A program made the translations under genes and the position numbers. 64,000 nucleotides of DNA from Alkalinema sp. FACHB-956 (GTDB lineage Bacteria; Cyanobacteriota; Cyanobacteriia; Leptolyngbyales; Leptolyngbyaceae): the NCBI RefSeq assembly GCF_014697025.1, contig NZ_JACJRC010000013.1:1-64000 (forward strand). Reading direction: 5' to 3'. Shown here piece by piece: positions 45,743 through 56,627 of this stretch (positions are counted from its first letter, which is position 1; every line of letters begins with the position of its first letter). The notes under the pieces are model-generated. The model saw only the letters and a program-made list of their open reading frames with translations. It was not told the origin of the DNA and ran no database searches.

Positions 45743-47242
45743 TTACCACCAGTCGGCCAAATCCCGATCGCCCAGCAACTGCTCAGCCAGTTTGATGCCC
45801 TCTTCCCGCGTGGCAATTTTTCCCTCAGCGCGGGCTAGTTGGAGCGCGGCTAAGAGCTTACCAATTCTAGGACTCGGCGGAATTTTGAGTGCCATCATCA
45901 AATCCTGACCCGTCAGTAACGGTTGGGGATGGGCCACCGGATCGTTGGCATCTAAAAAGCGATCGATCATCGCTGCCATCCCATTCAAGGGAATCCCGAT
46001 GGCAATCGCCATCAGCGCGATCGCAGGAAAAACCGCACCAACCCCCTGGAAAAAGAAATATTGCTGGGCCAAGGACCACTGTTCCAAATTTGGATCCGCT
46101 TGCAACTCCGGCAAATACTTCAGCACAGTCATCACGGCCTGAATTTCCGCACGGCTATACTTCAACTTCCACAATTGGGCCTCCGCTGCGGTTAGATCAC
46201 TAGGCAAGAGGCTCGCCAGTTTCGCCGTAGTCACCCAAGTTCGGGTACTGCCGGAGGCTTCCGGTTCCTTTTCTGCTGCTTTGCCGGAGGCACTGGTGCG
46301 AATCCGTTGCTGCAAAATGCCGTAAAACCCAGGCCACTCTTCCTTGAGCCGCCGTAATGTTTGATCGATCGCCGCAACCTGGGTGAGTCCCATTGCAGTC
46401 GCATCGGGGAACCAAGCTTGCAACAATCCATCCTCCCAAGCCCCGTGGAGGCGCGGCGTACCCCGCCGGGAACTCAGCAGGTAGTTCAACTCCGACTGCA
46501 CCCGTTCCGCTGCAATGCGGGCTAAATTCGGTGCAAGCTGACGAATCACTTGTTGGGTTTCGCCATCCACCTGAAAACCCAGTTGAGCAGCTTGGCGATA
46601 GGCCCGGAGGAGACGTAGCGGATCCTCAGCTAAATTTTCCGGCGCGATCATCCGCAACAGCCCCCGTTCCAGATCCTGGCAACCCTGCAAAGGATCCAAA
46701 AGCTCCAAGGTGTGGGGATTGTAGGCGATCGCATTAATCGTAAAATCCCGACGGCGCAAATCTTCTTCCAAGGTGTCTCCCACCTGCTGGGCAAAGTCTG
46801 CCGTCCCTTGTTTAAACACCACGCGGGCAATTTGTCGTTCCGTATCCAACAGGACAAACCCGGCCTTGTAATGACGGGCGATCGCCCGAGCCGTTTCCAC
46901 TGCTCCTTCTGGCAAAACAAAATCGAGATCTAGATAGTCAGAATGGCGCTCCAAAAGCGCATCACGCACACTCCCCCCCACCAAACAAGCAGAACTGGGG
47001 AGCCATGCCAAATCAAAGGGCCATGTCTTTGGGGATAATGCCGAAGAACCCAAAGTGTGCTCTTGCAAAACAGTTACAGAAGGAGTCAAATTCAGCCACC
47101 CTTTCAGTGAAGTAATAGACGCTAGATCAACCGACTCGGGCCCAAATAGCCCCCTGTACGGTCTGAATGGAGTCAGAGCGATCGCAGCGTGGCGATCGAA
47201 GAACCCGTACAACAGTCTTGGACGATCCTCGGACACACCCAA
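45743..47242 (-). CDS. CCA tRNA nucleotidyltransferase / poly(A) polymerase family
   Basis: A class II nucleotidyltransferase of 499 residues if started at the TTG at 47242. Residues 1-75 may be leader, because the conserved part begins near LPSSACLVGGSVRDALL. The catalytic aspartates are in DYLDLDFVLP, the RRDFTINAIAY and EDPLRLLRAYR motifs are present, and a helical C-terminal body follows. It adds CCA (or only part of it, with a second enzyme) to tRNA 3' ends. That activity is needed here because the tRNA-Lys gene does not encode CCA. It is divergent from ycf34. Confidence 0.88.
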   Translation of the reverse strand: MGVSEDRPRLLYGFFDRHAAIALTPFRPYRGLFGPESVDLASITSLKGWLNLTPSVTVLQEHTLGSSALSPKTWPFDLAWLPSSACLVGGSVRDALLERHSDYLDLDFVLPEGAVETARAIARHYKAGFVLLDTERQIARVVFKQGTADFAQQVGDTLEEDLRRRDFTINAIAYNPHTLELLDPLQGCQDLERGLLRMIAPENLAEDPLRLLRAYRQAAQLGFQVDGETQQVIRQLAPNLARIAAERVQSELNYLLSSRRGTPRLHGAWEDGLLQAWFPDATAMGLTQVAAIDQTLRRLKEEWPGFYGILQQRIRTSASGKAAEKEPEASGSTRTWVTTAKLASLLPSDLTAAEAQLWKLKYSRAEIQAVMTVLKYLPELQADPNLEQWSLAQQYFFFQGVGAVFPAIALMAIAIGIPLNGMAAMIDRFLDANDPVAHPQPLLTGQDLMMALKIPPSPRIGKLLAALQLARAEGKIATREEGIKLAEQLLGDRDLADWW

Positions 47243-47364
47243 AAATCCATGCGGCTGCTGATGAATAATTTCTGTGCCTGCGTTAGATTATCAGAAAAGC
47301 CTTACGGTTCAGCGCGTCTTTTTACCGATGTTATTCCCATTGTGCGTTAGGGAGAGGTTGGACG

Positions 47365-47613
47365 ATGTGTATTTGCGTAAATTGCCAGTATGTCGATCGT
47401 TGTACCACCTACCATGCGGTGGAAGCCCAGCATCAGCAGCCCCATCTGACCGAGTCTCCAGACTTTGAGGCCACGGAACCCACGATTAATGTCAACATTC
47501 GGGAACAAGTCGATTACATCGAAATGGAATGGGACGTTGTTGGATGTCTCAGCTTTGTAGCGGATCAAGGAAAATGGTCACGGCTGCGTCCCGGTGAACT
47601 GATCCCCACCTAG
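47365..47613 (+). CDS. ycf34: Ycf34 family protein
   Basis: An 82-residue protein with MCICVNCQYVDRCTTYHAVE, then PTINVNIREQ and WDVVGCLSF. The four conserved cysteines (C2, C4, C7, C13) match Ycf34, an iron-sulfur-binding protein conserved in cyanobacteria and red-algal plastids and linked to photosynthetic electron transport. The start is supported by GGAGAGG 10 bases upstream. It is a short monocistronic gene followed by a 13-bp tandem repeat. Confidence 0.93.
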   Translation: MCICVNCQYVDRCTTYHAVEAQHQQPHLTESPDFEATEPTINVNIREQVDYIEMEWDVVGCLSFVADQGKWSRLRPGELIPT

Positions 47614-47649
47614 CGATCGCCACCCAACAGACTTCCAATTCACAGATCC

Positions 47650-47688
47650 ACAACCAAGACCTACAACCAAGACCTACAACCAAGACCC
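47650..47688. repeat. 13-bp tandem repeat downstream of ycf34
   Basis: Three copies of ACAACCAAGACCT in tandem (the last ending in C), in the 305-base gap between ycf34 and the TPR gene. Nothing else is recognised in that gap apart from the leader of the next gene. Confidence 0.85.
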
Positions 47689-47918
47689 GTAACAAAGTGT
47701 CGTTGATGGGGATCGAACTGGGCATATTGACAACAAGCTTTGACAGCTCAACTAACCACCGTTGCTTCAAGCGGTGTGTTTGAAGGCGAGGGCAAGAAAA
47801 GTCGAGAATTTTAAACTTCTTGCTAAGCAACTGTGGCTGGGGAACTTCTACGGGGGAAGACTCTGTCTATCAGTTTCTGTCCGAGTTCATCTGTCCCACG
47901 TTCGAACCATTCAGCGCC

Positions 47919-49427
47919 ATGAGCACTCAAAATACTGCCCAGCGTAAACTTCTGGGCTATGTGACTTTCCTGAGCTTCGTTACACCTCTGGTTGGCTTCG
48001 CGGCACCCAGTTTCGCCCAATCTGTGCCCCAATCCGTTGAGACGGCAGATACCTTAATAGCAGATACCTTAACATCGGTCGCTGCGACCTCCACCTCACC
48101 CGTCGCAACCCCTTCTTCTACGCCCACTGCCCCCAATCCGGATGTAGTGGCCGCCCAATCTTTTTTCCAGCAAGCGGAAAAAGATGCCCAAAAGAAAGAA
48201 TTTGTCGCTGCATTAACGAACTATAACCAAGCTATCCAACGCTATCCCAATTACAGTTCGGCCTATGTCGGACGGGGCACTGTGCGGATGCAGATGGGCG
48301 ATCGCGCGGCGGCGATGCAGGACTTGAATCAAGCGATCGATTTGGATCCCGGTAATGCAGTGGCCTATGCCCAGCGGGCCAATCTCCGATATCAAATGGG
48401 TGAGTCATCGGCAGCGCTAGAGGACTGGACAGAGGCCCTAAAGCGCAATCCTAATTTGATGATGGCCCAGGTCAATGTTGGCTATGCCCATGCCCAATCT
48501 GGCGATTTACCCAAAGCCTTGGCGGAGTTGGATGCCGTCCTACAGGCCCAGCCCAATAACGTGGCTGCGTTGGTGAATCGTGGCTATGTCCGTTCCCAAC
48601 TGGGCGATCGGGAAGGCGCATTGAACGACCTGAACCAAGCCATTCAGCTTCAAGGAAACTTTGCGGAAGCCTACCTGAATCGGGGTATGGTTTACCACAA
48701 GGCAGGGCAACTGGAACAGGCTGTACAAGACTTCACAAAGGCACTCCAGCATAAGCCTGACTATGCAGCCGCCTTTTACAACCGTGCCCTCAGTTATACC
48801 CTCCAGAAAAAATTTGATTTAGCAGCAGCGGATCTCAGCAAAGTCGTTGAGTTGAAGCCAGACCACGCCGATGCGTTGTTCCAGCGGGGCAGTTTGTACT
48901 TGATGGCGGGCAATCAATCCGCTGCCATTCGGGACTTTGAGCAGGTGCTGAAACTCCGGCCCGATGACGCCGCAGCCTACAAAGCGATCGCGGACATCCG
49001 GATGCAATTGGGGGATACCCAAGGGGCACTGGCGGACTACAGCCGTGCTTTGCAGCATGATTCCACTTTGGCCGATGCCTATGCGAGCCGGGCCCAGGCT
49101 TACCAGAAGTTGGGCAATATGGCGGGGGCGGTGAATGACTACACCCAGGCGATCGCCCTCAACACCAGCGATGCCAATGCCTTTTTCCAACGGGGGAAAG
49201 CACGGCAGATGGCAGGAGATAGCATGGGAGCCATAGCAGACTATACCGAGGCGCTTCGGCTCAATCCCAAGCAAGCGGATGCCTATTTTGAACGGGGTAA
49301 GTTAATGACCCAGGCAGGGCAAGCAGGGGCAGCCCGATCGGACTTCAAGCAAGCGGCGGATCTGTACCTGCAAACCAACCAGCCGGAAGGATACCGTCAA
49401 GTGATTGCTTGGTTGCAACGGCGATAG
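47919..49427 (+). CDS. Exported TPR-repeat protein
   Basis: 502 residues from the ATG at 47919, which gives an N-terminal signal peptide (about 1-33, hydrophobic LGYVTFLSFVTPLVGFAA and a SFAQ cleavage site). After a Ser/Thr/Pro/Ala linker come about 11 TPR units of 34 residues (for example GDRAAAMQDLNQAIDLDP), running to the C-terminus. It is probably periplasmic and acts as a binding scaffold. A bidirectional terminator follows, shared with convergent tpiA. Confidence 0.85.
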   Translation: MSTQNTAQRKLLGYVTFLSFVTPLVGFAAPSFAQSVPQSVETADTLIADTLTSVAATSTSPVATPSSTPTAPNPDVVAAQSFFQQAEKDAQKKEFVAALTNYNQAIQRYPNYSSAYVGRGTVRMQMGDRAAAMQDLNQAIDLDPGNAVAYAQRANLRYQMGESSAALEDWTEALKRNPNLMMAQVNVGYAHAQSGDLPKALAELDAVLQAQPNNVAALVNRGYVRSQLGDREGALNDLNQAIQLQGNFAEAYLNRGMVYHKAGQLEQAVQDFTKALQHKPDYAAAFYNRALSYTLQKKFDLAAADLSKVVELKPDHADALFQRGSLYLMAGNQSAAIRDFEQVLKLRPDDAAAYKAIADIRMQLGDTQGALADYSRALQHDSTLADAYASRAQAYQKLGNMAGAVNDYTQAIALNTSDANAFFQRGKARQMAGDSMGAIADYTEALRLNPKQADAYFERGKLMTQAGQAGAARSDFKQAADLYLQTNQPEGYRQVIAWLQRR

Positions 49428-49479
49428 GTGAACTCTGGAGTACACGATCGCGCGATCGAATCCCATTAAACACTGAACA

Positions 49480-49517
49480 AAAACCCCTCAAGATTTCACC
49501 GGATCCTGGGGGGTTTT
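49480..49517. terminator. Bidirectional terminator between TPR gene and tpiA
   Basis: AAAACCCC (49480-49487) pairs with GGGGTTTT (49510-49517). T-rich tracts flank it on both strands, so it can stop transcripts of both convergent genes. Confidence 0.75.
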
Positions 49518-49567
49518 CAGTTCACAAGTTTTTTTCAGTTCACAAGTTTTTTTCAGTTCACAAAGTT
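49514..49567. repeat. 18-bp tandem repeat downstream of tpiA
   Basis: Three copies of TTTTCAGTTCACAAGTTT (the third with one extra A). The T-run of the terminator is also the start of the first copy. The array begins 20 bases from the tpiA stop. Confidence 0.88.
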
Positions 49568-49586
49568 TTTGAAGTTTACAGCGCGG

Positions 49587-50312
49587 TTACTGATAGTTGA
49601 CGATGCGGGCAAAACTGTTAGCTTCTAGACTAGCCCCCCCGACCAGAGCCCCATCAATTTCTGGTTGCGCCATGATCTCGTCGATGTTATCCGGCTTAAC
49701 GGAGCCACCATACTGAATCGTCACATCGGGATTGCTGAGCTTGCTCCGAATTAATCCAATGACACGATTGGCTTCATCGGCAGCGCAGGTATCACCCGTC
49801 CCGATCGCCCAAATGGGTTCGTAGGCAATCACAAGGTGCGTCTGGTCTACACCGATTAAATCCTTGGCTAACTGGTCAAAAATGACCGTTTCTGTTTCGC
49901 CTGCATCCCGTTGTTGCTTGGTTTCGCCGACGCAGAGAATCGGGGTTAATCCCGCTTTTTGGGCAGCCCGCAGCCGGAAGTTCACCGTTTCATCCGTTTC
50001 ACCGAAGTATTGGCGACGTTCGCTATGGCCGACAACAACGTAGCGAACCCCAATCTCGACCAACATCGGGGCAGAGATTTCGCCCGTAAATGCGCCGCTG
50101 TCTTCCCAGTGGACGTTCTGAGCCCCAACTTGGATCCGACCGCCATGGAGGGTTTTGGACAGCACGGAGAGGTCGGTAAAGGGGACGCAAAGGATGATTT
50201 CTCGATCGCTGGGGGCTTCATCAACGAGTGGCTTAAACCCTTGCACAAACTCAAGCGTTTCGGCTTGGGTTTTAAACATCTTCCAATTGCCAGCCAGAAT
50301 AATTTTTCGCAC
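49587..50312 (-). CDS. tpiA: Triosephosphate isomerase
   Basis: A 241-residue TIM barrel that interconverts glyceraldehyde 3-phosphate and dihydroxyacetone phosphate in the Calvin cycle and glycolysis. The catalytic residues are Lys11 (GNWKM), His95 (VVGHSERR) and Glu164 ([11 protein letters not shown]), and the phosphate-binding YGGSV and GALVGGAS motifs are present. Length is normal. Confidence 0.97.
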   Translation of the reverse strand: MRKIILAGNWKMFKTQAETLEFVQGFKPLVDEAPSDREIILCVPFTDLSVLSKTLHGGRIQVGAQNVHWEDSGAFTGEISAPMLVEIGVRYVVVGHSERRQYFGETDETVNFRLRAAQKAGLTPILCVGETKQQRDAGETETVIFDQLAKDLIGVDQTHLVIAYEPIWAIGTGDTCAADEANRVIGLIRSKLSNPDVTIQYGGSVKPDNIDEIMAQPEIDGALVGGASLEANSFARIVNYQ

Positions 50313-50398
50313 GGGTGACTTCGTAGGCTACTACACAAAATTCCTCAATTAGTCTACAAGGTTTGGGGGGACACCGTGTGCAGTGTTTACGATTTCTC

Positions 50399-51196
50399 CT
50401 AGGGCGTGGTCATGGCTTGCATCACAGCCGCTTGACCCACTTGGGCATAGAGGTCTTTGAGATGGGCTAGGAGGGCTTGGCGCTGTTCCGTAGAGATTTG
50501 ATCTTGGGGAAAAGGAATTTCCCCCAGGATATCTAGCAAGGTTTCGCCACTACTCGGCGCAATGACGACTAGAGAAGGATCCAATTGCTCGGTGTAATGC
50601 CAAAACTGTGCGATCGACCAGGGTTCGGCGGCGGGTTCGGGGGTGGGCGTGGGGGAGGATTCAGTTTGGCGGCGTTGGCGGAGGGCTTCTAGGATGCTAT
50701 CTTTGGTGCGACCTCGCAGTTGAAACAGCACGAAGGGATCTTCGCTAAAGCGATCGCCCAGGAGATAGTACACCGCACCGATATGTTTGCAGGGATTCAC
50801 CGGGTCGGGGCAGTTGCAATGGCTATGGATATCAAACTTGCTGAAGGGGAAGAGGCTAAGGCCGTTACTGATAAACACTTCTTCGATATTTTGGGGCATT
50901 TCGCCCGCCAGCAGCTTAGCGGAAAAGATGGCCCGATCGGCCATGGAATCGATGACAAATTCCCACTGCTCATCCGTGAAGGGATCCAGTTTTAGCTTGA
51001 CTTGATAGGGGTCTGGGGCAGTACCACGCACTTGGGCGGTGACGTTGGAGCCTTGGAAGTCGAGGTTAAGGACATGGCCTTCGCGCACATAGGTGCGGGC
51101 GCGGGCAAGCCGTTGCCGAAACCCAAAGGATTCCAACACATCGATCCAGCGTTGGGCCCACCATTCTCGACTGGGAAGGGTTTCATCGTGGAGCAT
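50399..51196 (-). CDS. SWIM zinc-finger protein
   Basis: A 265-residue protein with a SWIM zinc-binding motif CxCx(n)CxH: Cys127, Cys129, Cys136 and His138 (HCNCPDPVNPCKH). The N-terminal part (EWWAQRWIDVLESFGF, then ARTYVREGHV) is typical of the bacterial SWIM protein that is often linked to SNF2-type helicases, but no helicase is nearby here. The C-terminal part is Pro-rich and then helical. It may bind DNA or protein. Confidence 0.85.
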   Translation of the reverse strand: MLHDETLPSREWWAQRWIDVLESFGFRQRLARARTYVREGHVLNLDFQGSNVTAQVRGTAPDPYQVKLKLDPFTDEQWEFVIDSMADRAIFSAKLLAGEMPQNIEEVFISNGLSLFPFSKFDIHSHCNCPDPVNPCKHIGAVYYLLGDRFSEDPFVLFQLRGRTKDSILEALRQRRQTESSPTPTPEPAAEPWSIAQFWHYTEQLDPSLVVIAPSSGETLLDILGEIPFPQDQISTEQRQALLAHLKDLYAQVGQAAVMQAMTTP

Positions 51197-51439
51197 GGTT
51201 TTGTCCTGGGGAAAGGGACACGAAGCTGGATCGATCGTAGAAGATGCTAGGAATGGAACAACCAGTCCTTAACGCTTTTTTATATTGCTGATTCTTCCAG
51301 AGTAGACCTCCTGCATGAATCAAGAAGCCTGTGCCAGTTAAAAATTGAGTCAGCTTTTGGGTCGGGGTGCCCCCCTCATCTAGCTTTGCAAAGCCTTGAT
51401 AGACTCGAAATAATCTGCCCCATCTCCAATGATCAACAA

Positions 51440-51475
51440 GTACAATATGCATCCCTACTACTATATGCATTCCTA
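51440..51475. repeat. 18-bp duplication across the TOPRIM gene stop codon
   Basis: GTACAATATGCATCCCTA (51440-51457) and CTACTATATGCATTCCTA (51458-51475), about 14 of 18 identical. The second copy holds the stop (TAG on minus, 51475-51473), and the first repeats that TAG 18 bases downstream, in frame. Confidence 0.72.
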
Positions 51476-52114
51476 CAGGCCATAGAGTGTCTTAAACCAA
51501 CCAACAAAATCCTGGGTTTGAGGATGTTGAGGATCCAAAATTCGCCTTTGCAGTGCAGTATGTAATTGCTGACCTGGCTCATCTTGCCATGCCAACCAAG
51601 TATGAATATTCGCCTTATCCTGCTGAAGTGTTTTAAAAGGAGCACCCTGGACTTTAGCTTCCGTAACAGCAGATTGGGCATATTGCCAAACGGGATCAGT
51701 AGACTCTATGCAGTTTGATAAAAAAGTTTCTATCATGCCACGCAATTGATTATCCGGCATCATCCACACGCCAAATTGAATACCTGTTTGCGTTGTGTGA
51801 ATTAATCCTTGTGATGGAAGCGTTTTTGGCATGTCTGCAATACTTTTTGCGCAAGCCGCCTGCAAACTTTGCCATCGTGCAGCAGGATTTTCATCTGCAT
51901 CCACCACAATCCCTATTACCTGAAGCCCACTCGCTTGAAGCCTCGTCGCAATTCGCTTTGCATCAATTAATCGATCGTATCCCCCAACTTCTTCAATATG
52001 AATCGGTGGATTGCGTAATGGCCAAGGGATATGATTGGCTTCCGCAAGTTCAGCAATTACAAAAACATCTTGCTTCCCTTCAACAAACAGTATTTTCGGA
52101 TGTTGATTAGCCAT
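51473..52114 (-). CDS. TOPRIM/DUF3226-like putative nuclease
   Basis: A 213-residue protein with the TOPRIM metal-binding layout: Glu12 in FVEGKQD and Asp72-x-Asp74 in VVDADENP, with IEEVGGYDRLI between. It fits DUF3226, related to the TOPRIM part of OLD-family nucleases. It begins 3 bases after the stop of the AAA ATPase gene upstream on the same strand, so the two are translationally coupled and probably work as a complex. By analogy with OLD, Gabija and PARIS-type pairs it could cut nucleic acid once the ATPase signals; this is inference. The stop codon is in an 18-bp duplication. Confidence 0.8.
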   Translation of the reverse strand: MANQHPKILFVEGKQDVFVIAELAEANHIPWPLRNPPIHIEEVGGYDRLIDAKRIATRLQASGLQVIGIVVDADENPAARWQSLQAACAKSIADMPKTLPSQGLIHTTQTGIQFGVWMMPDNQLRGMIETFLSNCIESTDPVWQYAQSAVTEAKVQGAPFKTLQQDKANIHTWLAWQDEPGQQLHTALQRRILDPQHPQTQDFVGWFKTLYGL

Positions 52115-52117
52115 TCC

Positions 52118-53215
52118 CTAACGAACCTCAATCCCTTCTTCCACCGCGATCGCCATTTGTTGCGAATCAAATGTTACCGAAGATGACTTCGCTTTTTCAA
52201 TGCGGTGAATCATGATTTCATTCTCTCCAGCCATTTCCGATTCCGCCATTTCCGCCAGACTCTCCCAACAATCTCGGCTATGGGTGGTTGCAAACACTTG
52301 CACATTAAGTTTTTGTGCCGTTTTCCAGATCATCTTCCACATATCTAACATGGCTGTGAAATGCAGCCCTGTATCAATCTCATCCACTAATAGAATGCCA
52401 CCTTTAGTACACACAACACTTAGCGCCAAACCCAACATGCGCCAGATGCCATCACCCATACTACCGATCGGAAGAGGTTGCTGCTCATCGCGTCGCTTAA
52501 TAACGAAACCTCCACGTTTTGCAGAAACCATACGATCAATCCCCAAGGAGGCAATTCTCTCAATTTTGGGATCAATAGTTTGCAGCGCTTGAACAATATT
52601 ATCTTCTTCAGGTGTGAGAACAACTTGGTCGAAAAGCTCAATCATTTGAGGAATCAGCAATGAAGATGAAGTAATAAACTGCACCTTAATAGATGAACTT
52701 TTTATAGGCTTAATTCGCATCCTTCTGGAGTAGTCTGAGCGAATTCCTCCATCAGCAGATAACGGAATCTTAAGTTCTTCTCTGTCTCCATTGAAAGACC
52801 AGGTCAAAACCAGTTCTACATCACGAGTCAGTTCTTCATCAACCAGATCAACCAAAAGAGTTTCTTGCTTGAATTCATGAATTTCAATTTTTGCAACTAA
52901 TTCTTCAGCAGATCCATCTGTCATCACCGAAATTGTAAAAGATTGATCTAGTACTAACTCATGCCCATGAAATAAATGTCTAATATCTAGTTCTCGACTA
53001 CCACTTCGTTCTTCTGTGCGAGAAACCTCACCTCTTTCTACCATCGTTTGTGTGACAGAGGCTAAATTAGCTCGTGATTGTAAAAGTTGAATTGCTTCTA
53101 AGATTGAGGTTTTACCACTATTATTTTCGCCGACCAACAAGTTAATTCGTCCAAGCTGTGTCAGCTCGAATGATTTAAAGCTTCGGAAATTCTCGACTTT
53201 AAGCGATTTGAGCAT
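52118..53215 (-). CDS. AAA15/OLD-like ATPase
   Basis: 365 residues from the ATG at 53215 (MLKSLKVENFRSF), the usual beginning of SMC/RecF-like AAA ATPases; 24 extra codons upstream look non-native. Walker A is GENNSGKTS (29-37), and the ABC-type signature/Walker B region GGILLVDEIDTGLHF lies at about 268-282 with a following D-loop and His in ATTHSRDCWE. The insert between them (about 80-230) is unique-looking and may sense the trigger. It forms a two-gene unit with the downstream TOPRIM protein. Composition is more A+T rich than in neighbouring genes, which would fit horizontal gain. Confidence 0.85.
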   Translation of the reverse strand: MLKSLKVENFRSFKSFELTQLGRINLLVGENNSGKTSILEAIQLLQSRANLASVTQTMVERGEVSRTEERSGSRELDIRHLFHGHELVLDQSFTISVMTDGSAEELVAKIEIHEFKQETLLVDLVDEELTRDVELVLTWSFNGDREELKIPLSADGGIRSDYSRRMRIKPIKSSSIKVQFITSSSLLIPQMIELFDQVVLTPEEDNIVQALQTIDPKIERIASLGIDRMVSAKRGGFVIKRRDEQQPLPIGSMGDGIWRMLGLALSVVCTKGGILLVDEIDTGLHFTAMLDMWKMIWKTAQKLNVQVFATTHSRDCWESLAEMAESEMAGENEIMIHRIEKAKSSSVTFDSQQMAIAVEEGIEVR

Positions 53216-53287
53216 TGGCTCCCGACCTAAATAGCACCTTCGTTTTGGTGAGTTCGCTAACAACATCTTGATTGTAGCAATGCCCAT

Positions 53288-53330
53288 ACAAAAAGCACGA
53301 TCGAGTTCTTTTGGGATCTCGATCGTGCTT
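53288..53330 (-). terminator. Terminator between groEL and the AAA gene
   Basis: A perfect 13-bp stem AAGCACGATCGAG / CTCGATCGTGCTT (53293-53305 and 53318-53330) with a 12-base loop. On the minus strand it is followed by TTTTTG. On that strand groEL ends at 53382, so this stops the groESL transcript and insulates the AAA gene. Confidence 0.88.
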
Positions 53331-53381
53331 CATAATTCAGCCTAAAACGTTAAACAACGCTTTCAGACTCGTGACTTGGAA

Positions 53382-55019
<1,638 letters not shown>

Positions 55020-55154
55020 TCAAGTCTTGTCTACTTCTGAAGGGTCAATAAAAAGCGGAAAAATGCAATTGAGGACTTGAGAATTGGGAATTGAGAATTC
55101 GAAACGTAGATTCTCCTTTCCGTCTTCTCCAGTACCGATTTACTTGCCGATTGA

Positions 55155-55466
55155 CTACTGCACAACGGCCAGGATGTCACGCTCAGTCAACAGAACGTAG
55201 TCGTCGCCACCCAGCTTGATGTCGGTGCCAGCGTACTTGGAGTACAGGACTTTGTCGCCCACTTTGACTTCCAGTTCTTGGCGAGAACCGTCATCATTGC
55301 GCTTACCGGGGCCAACTTGCACGACTTCACCGACTTGAGGCTTTTCCTTAGCGTTGTCGGGCAGGATGATGCCGCCAGCAGTCTTCTCTTCTGCTTCCGA
55401 CACCTTCACAAAAACGCGATCGCCTAAGGGTTGAACAGTAGACACGCTCAAAGATACGGCTGCCAT
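55155..55466 (-). CDS. groS: Co-chaperonin GroES
   Basis: A 103-residue HSP10 that caps the GroEL ring. The mobile loop [23 protein letters not shown] and the beta-barrel [10 protein letters not shown] and [12 protein letters not shown] are seen. It is the first gene of groES-groEL, controlled by the CIRCE site 217 bases upstream. Confidence 0.97.
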   Translation of the reverse strand: MAAVSLSVSTVQPLGDRVFVKVSEAEEKTAGGIILPDNAKEKPQVGEVVQVGPGKRNDDGSRQELEVKVGDKVLYSKYAGTDIKLGGDDYVLLTERDILAVVQ

Positions 55467-55682
55467 ACAAAGTCTCCAAACTCTCTATAATCTTGTGCAA
55501 ACAATAACGTTCACAGAGTGCGGTGACAGGCTCAAGTTCCAACTCGCTCAGACGAATATTCAGTTCAACTGCGTCTGTTCAAGAAGGTCAATTCCTGCGG
55601 GTCACACCTGTGGACGATGACTGGAAATTGGGACTTGGATTCAGTCCCCGACTACCCAGTCTATCGGAGTTTGGACTCAAAA

Positions 55683-55709
55683 TTAGCACTCCCAACTCCT
55701 GAGTGCTAA
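55683..55709 (-). promoter_or_regulatory. CIRCE operator (HrcA site)
   Basis: A perfect inverted repeat TTAGCACTC - 9 bases - GAGTGCTAA, identical to the CIRCE consensus bound by the repressor HrcA. It lies upstream of groES and indicates heat-shock control of groESL. No hrcA gene is in the window. Confidence 0.97.
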
Positions 55710-56627
55710 TTTAACGAAGCTTGATGTTCGATGCAACTGCGTAAACTGTACGGCTTCCCGAACTGAGCGATCGGCGTTCTAGGGCAGTGGGCCTGAGTGT
55801 AGGTCACGGGTTTCGGTTACGCCCCTGTTTAGGGACTGACTTGGATCAGTCATTTAGGGTCTTCAATCAGCGCATTCATTCAGTTCACTTAATCAGTTGA
55901 CTCAACCCGTTCATCAAAATTGTCCAATTTAGGGCTGAAATTAGCTCGGTTTACAGTTCCCTATTTCTTTCCCAGTAGGTTTATGTAGTTTCCGTAAAGA
56001 TACGCCCATCCCCAGGACATACACCGAGGCCCCTGTGATATTAATTACGTATGGCTTCTATGAGGTTGATTTCAACTCCGTCAATTCTCTGAATAGGCTT
56101 GGAGTCGTGAAAAAAACTTCTTAGCAGACAACTGAGTGTAGCAAAGGCGTAGGGTGAGTAATTGCTTACCCTATTTTTTTTGTGTTTGAGCGTGGCTAGT
56201 TCGCGGGGGCGTTGCTCACCGGCTGGACGATAGCCTTGAAATGAAACCCCTTCCAGCCCAGCCAGCAGGCGATCCATCTCGTTACCCGCCCCGAACAATT
56301 CCCTGCGAATCTTCCCTGGCAATCCTCTCGCCTGAGGGGCCGTTCACCCGCAGATTCCCTCACCAAAATTTTCTATTTCTGCAAAAAATGTTGTATGTAA
56401 AGACACGTTGGGCACAATGCTTAAAAGAGATATAGCTTCTATAAAGTCTACGTGTAACTACTGGCAGCTATGTGATTAATGTGTCATCTTTTAAACAGGA
56501 AATACGGAATTCATCCGAACTATTTTTAGGATTGCTCCCGCCCCCAGAGCCTCTGCCTACATCTCTTCCTTCGGGAAAAGATTTCACACGAAACCATTCA
56601 GTTGATCGTTGCAAGAGGAGCATGACC
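55710..56627. other. Long intergenic region with an orphan terminator
   Basis: About 920 bases between the groESL control region and the PEP-CTERM gene. No convincing gene is seen. A 93-codon minus-strand frame at 56041-56322 has no recognisable family and is rejected. A strong rightward terminator at 56150-56181 has no upstream gene on that strand, so a small RNA gene somewhere in 55716-56149 is possible. Confidence 0.45.
56150..56181 (+). terminator. Orphan rho-independent terminator
   Basis: TAGGGTGAG - 6 bases - CTTACCCTA followed by eight T residues. One G-T pair lies in the stem. No coding gene on the plus strand ends before it. Confidence 0.75.

Noticed and set aside
51183-51470. 95-codon minus-strand frame between SWIM and TOPRIM genes
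   Set aside because: It overlaps the SWIM start, has no plausible fold and no ribosome binding site.
56041-56322. 93-codon minus-strand frame with a LPGKIRRELFGAGNEMDRL segment
   Set aside because: The first half looks somewhat protein-like, but it starts at TTG with a stop shortly upstream, the second half crosses the orphan terminator, and no family is recognised. It may be a gene remnant.
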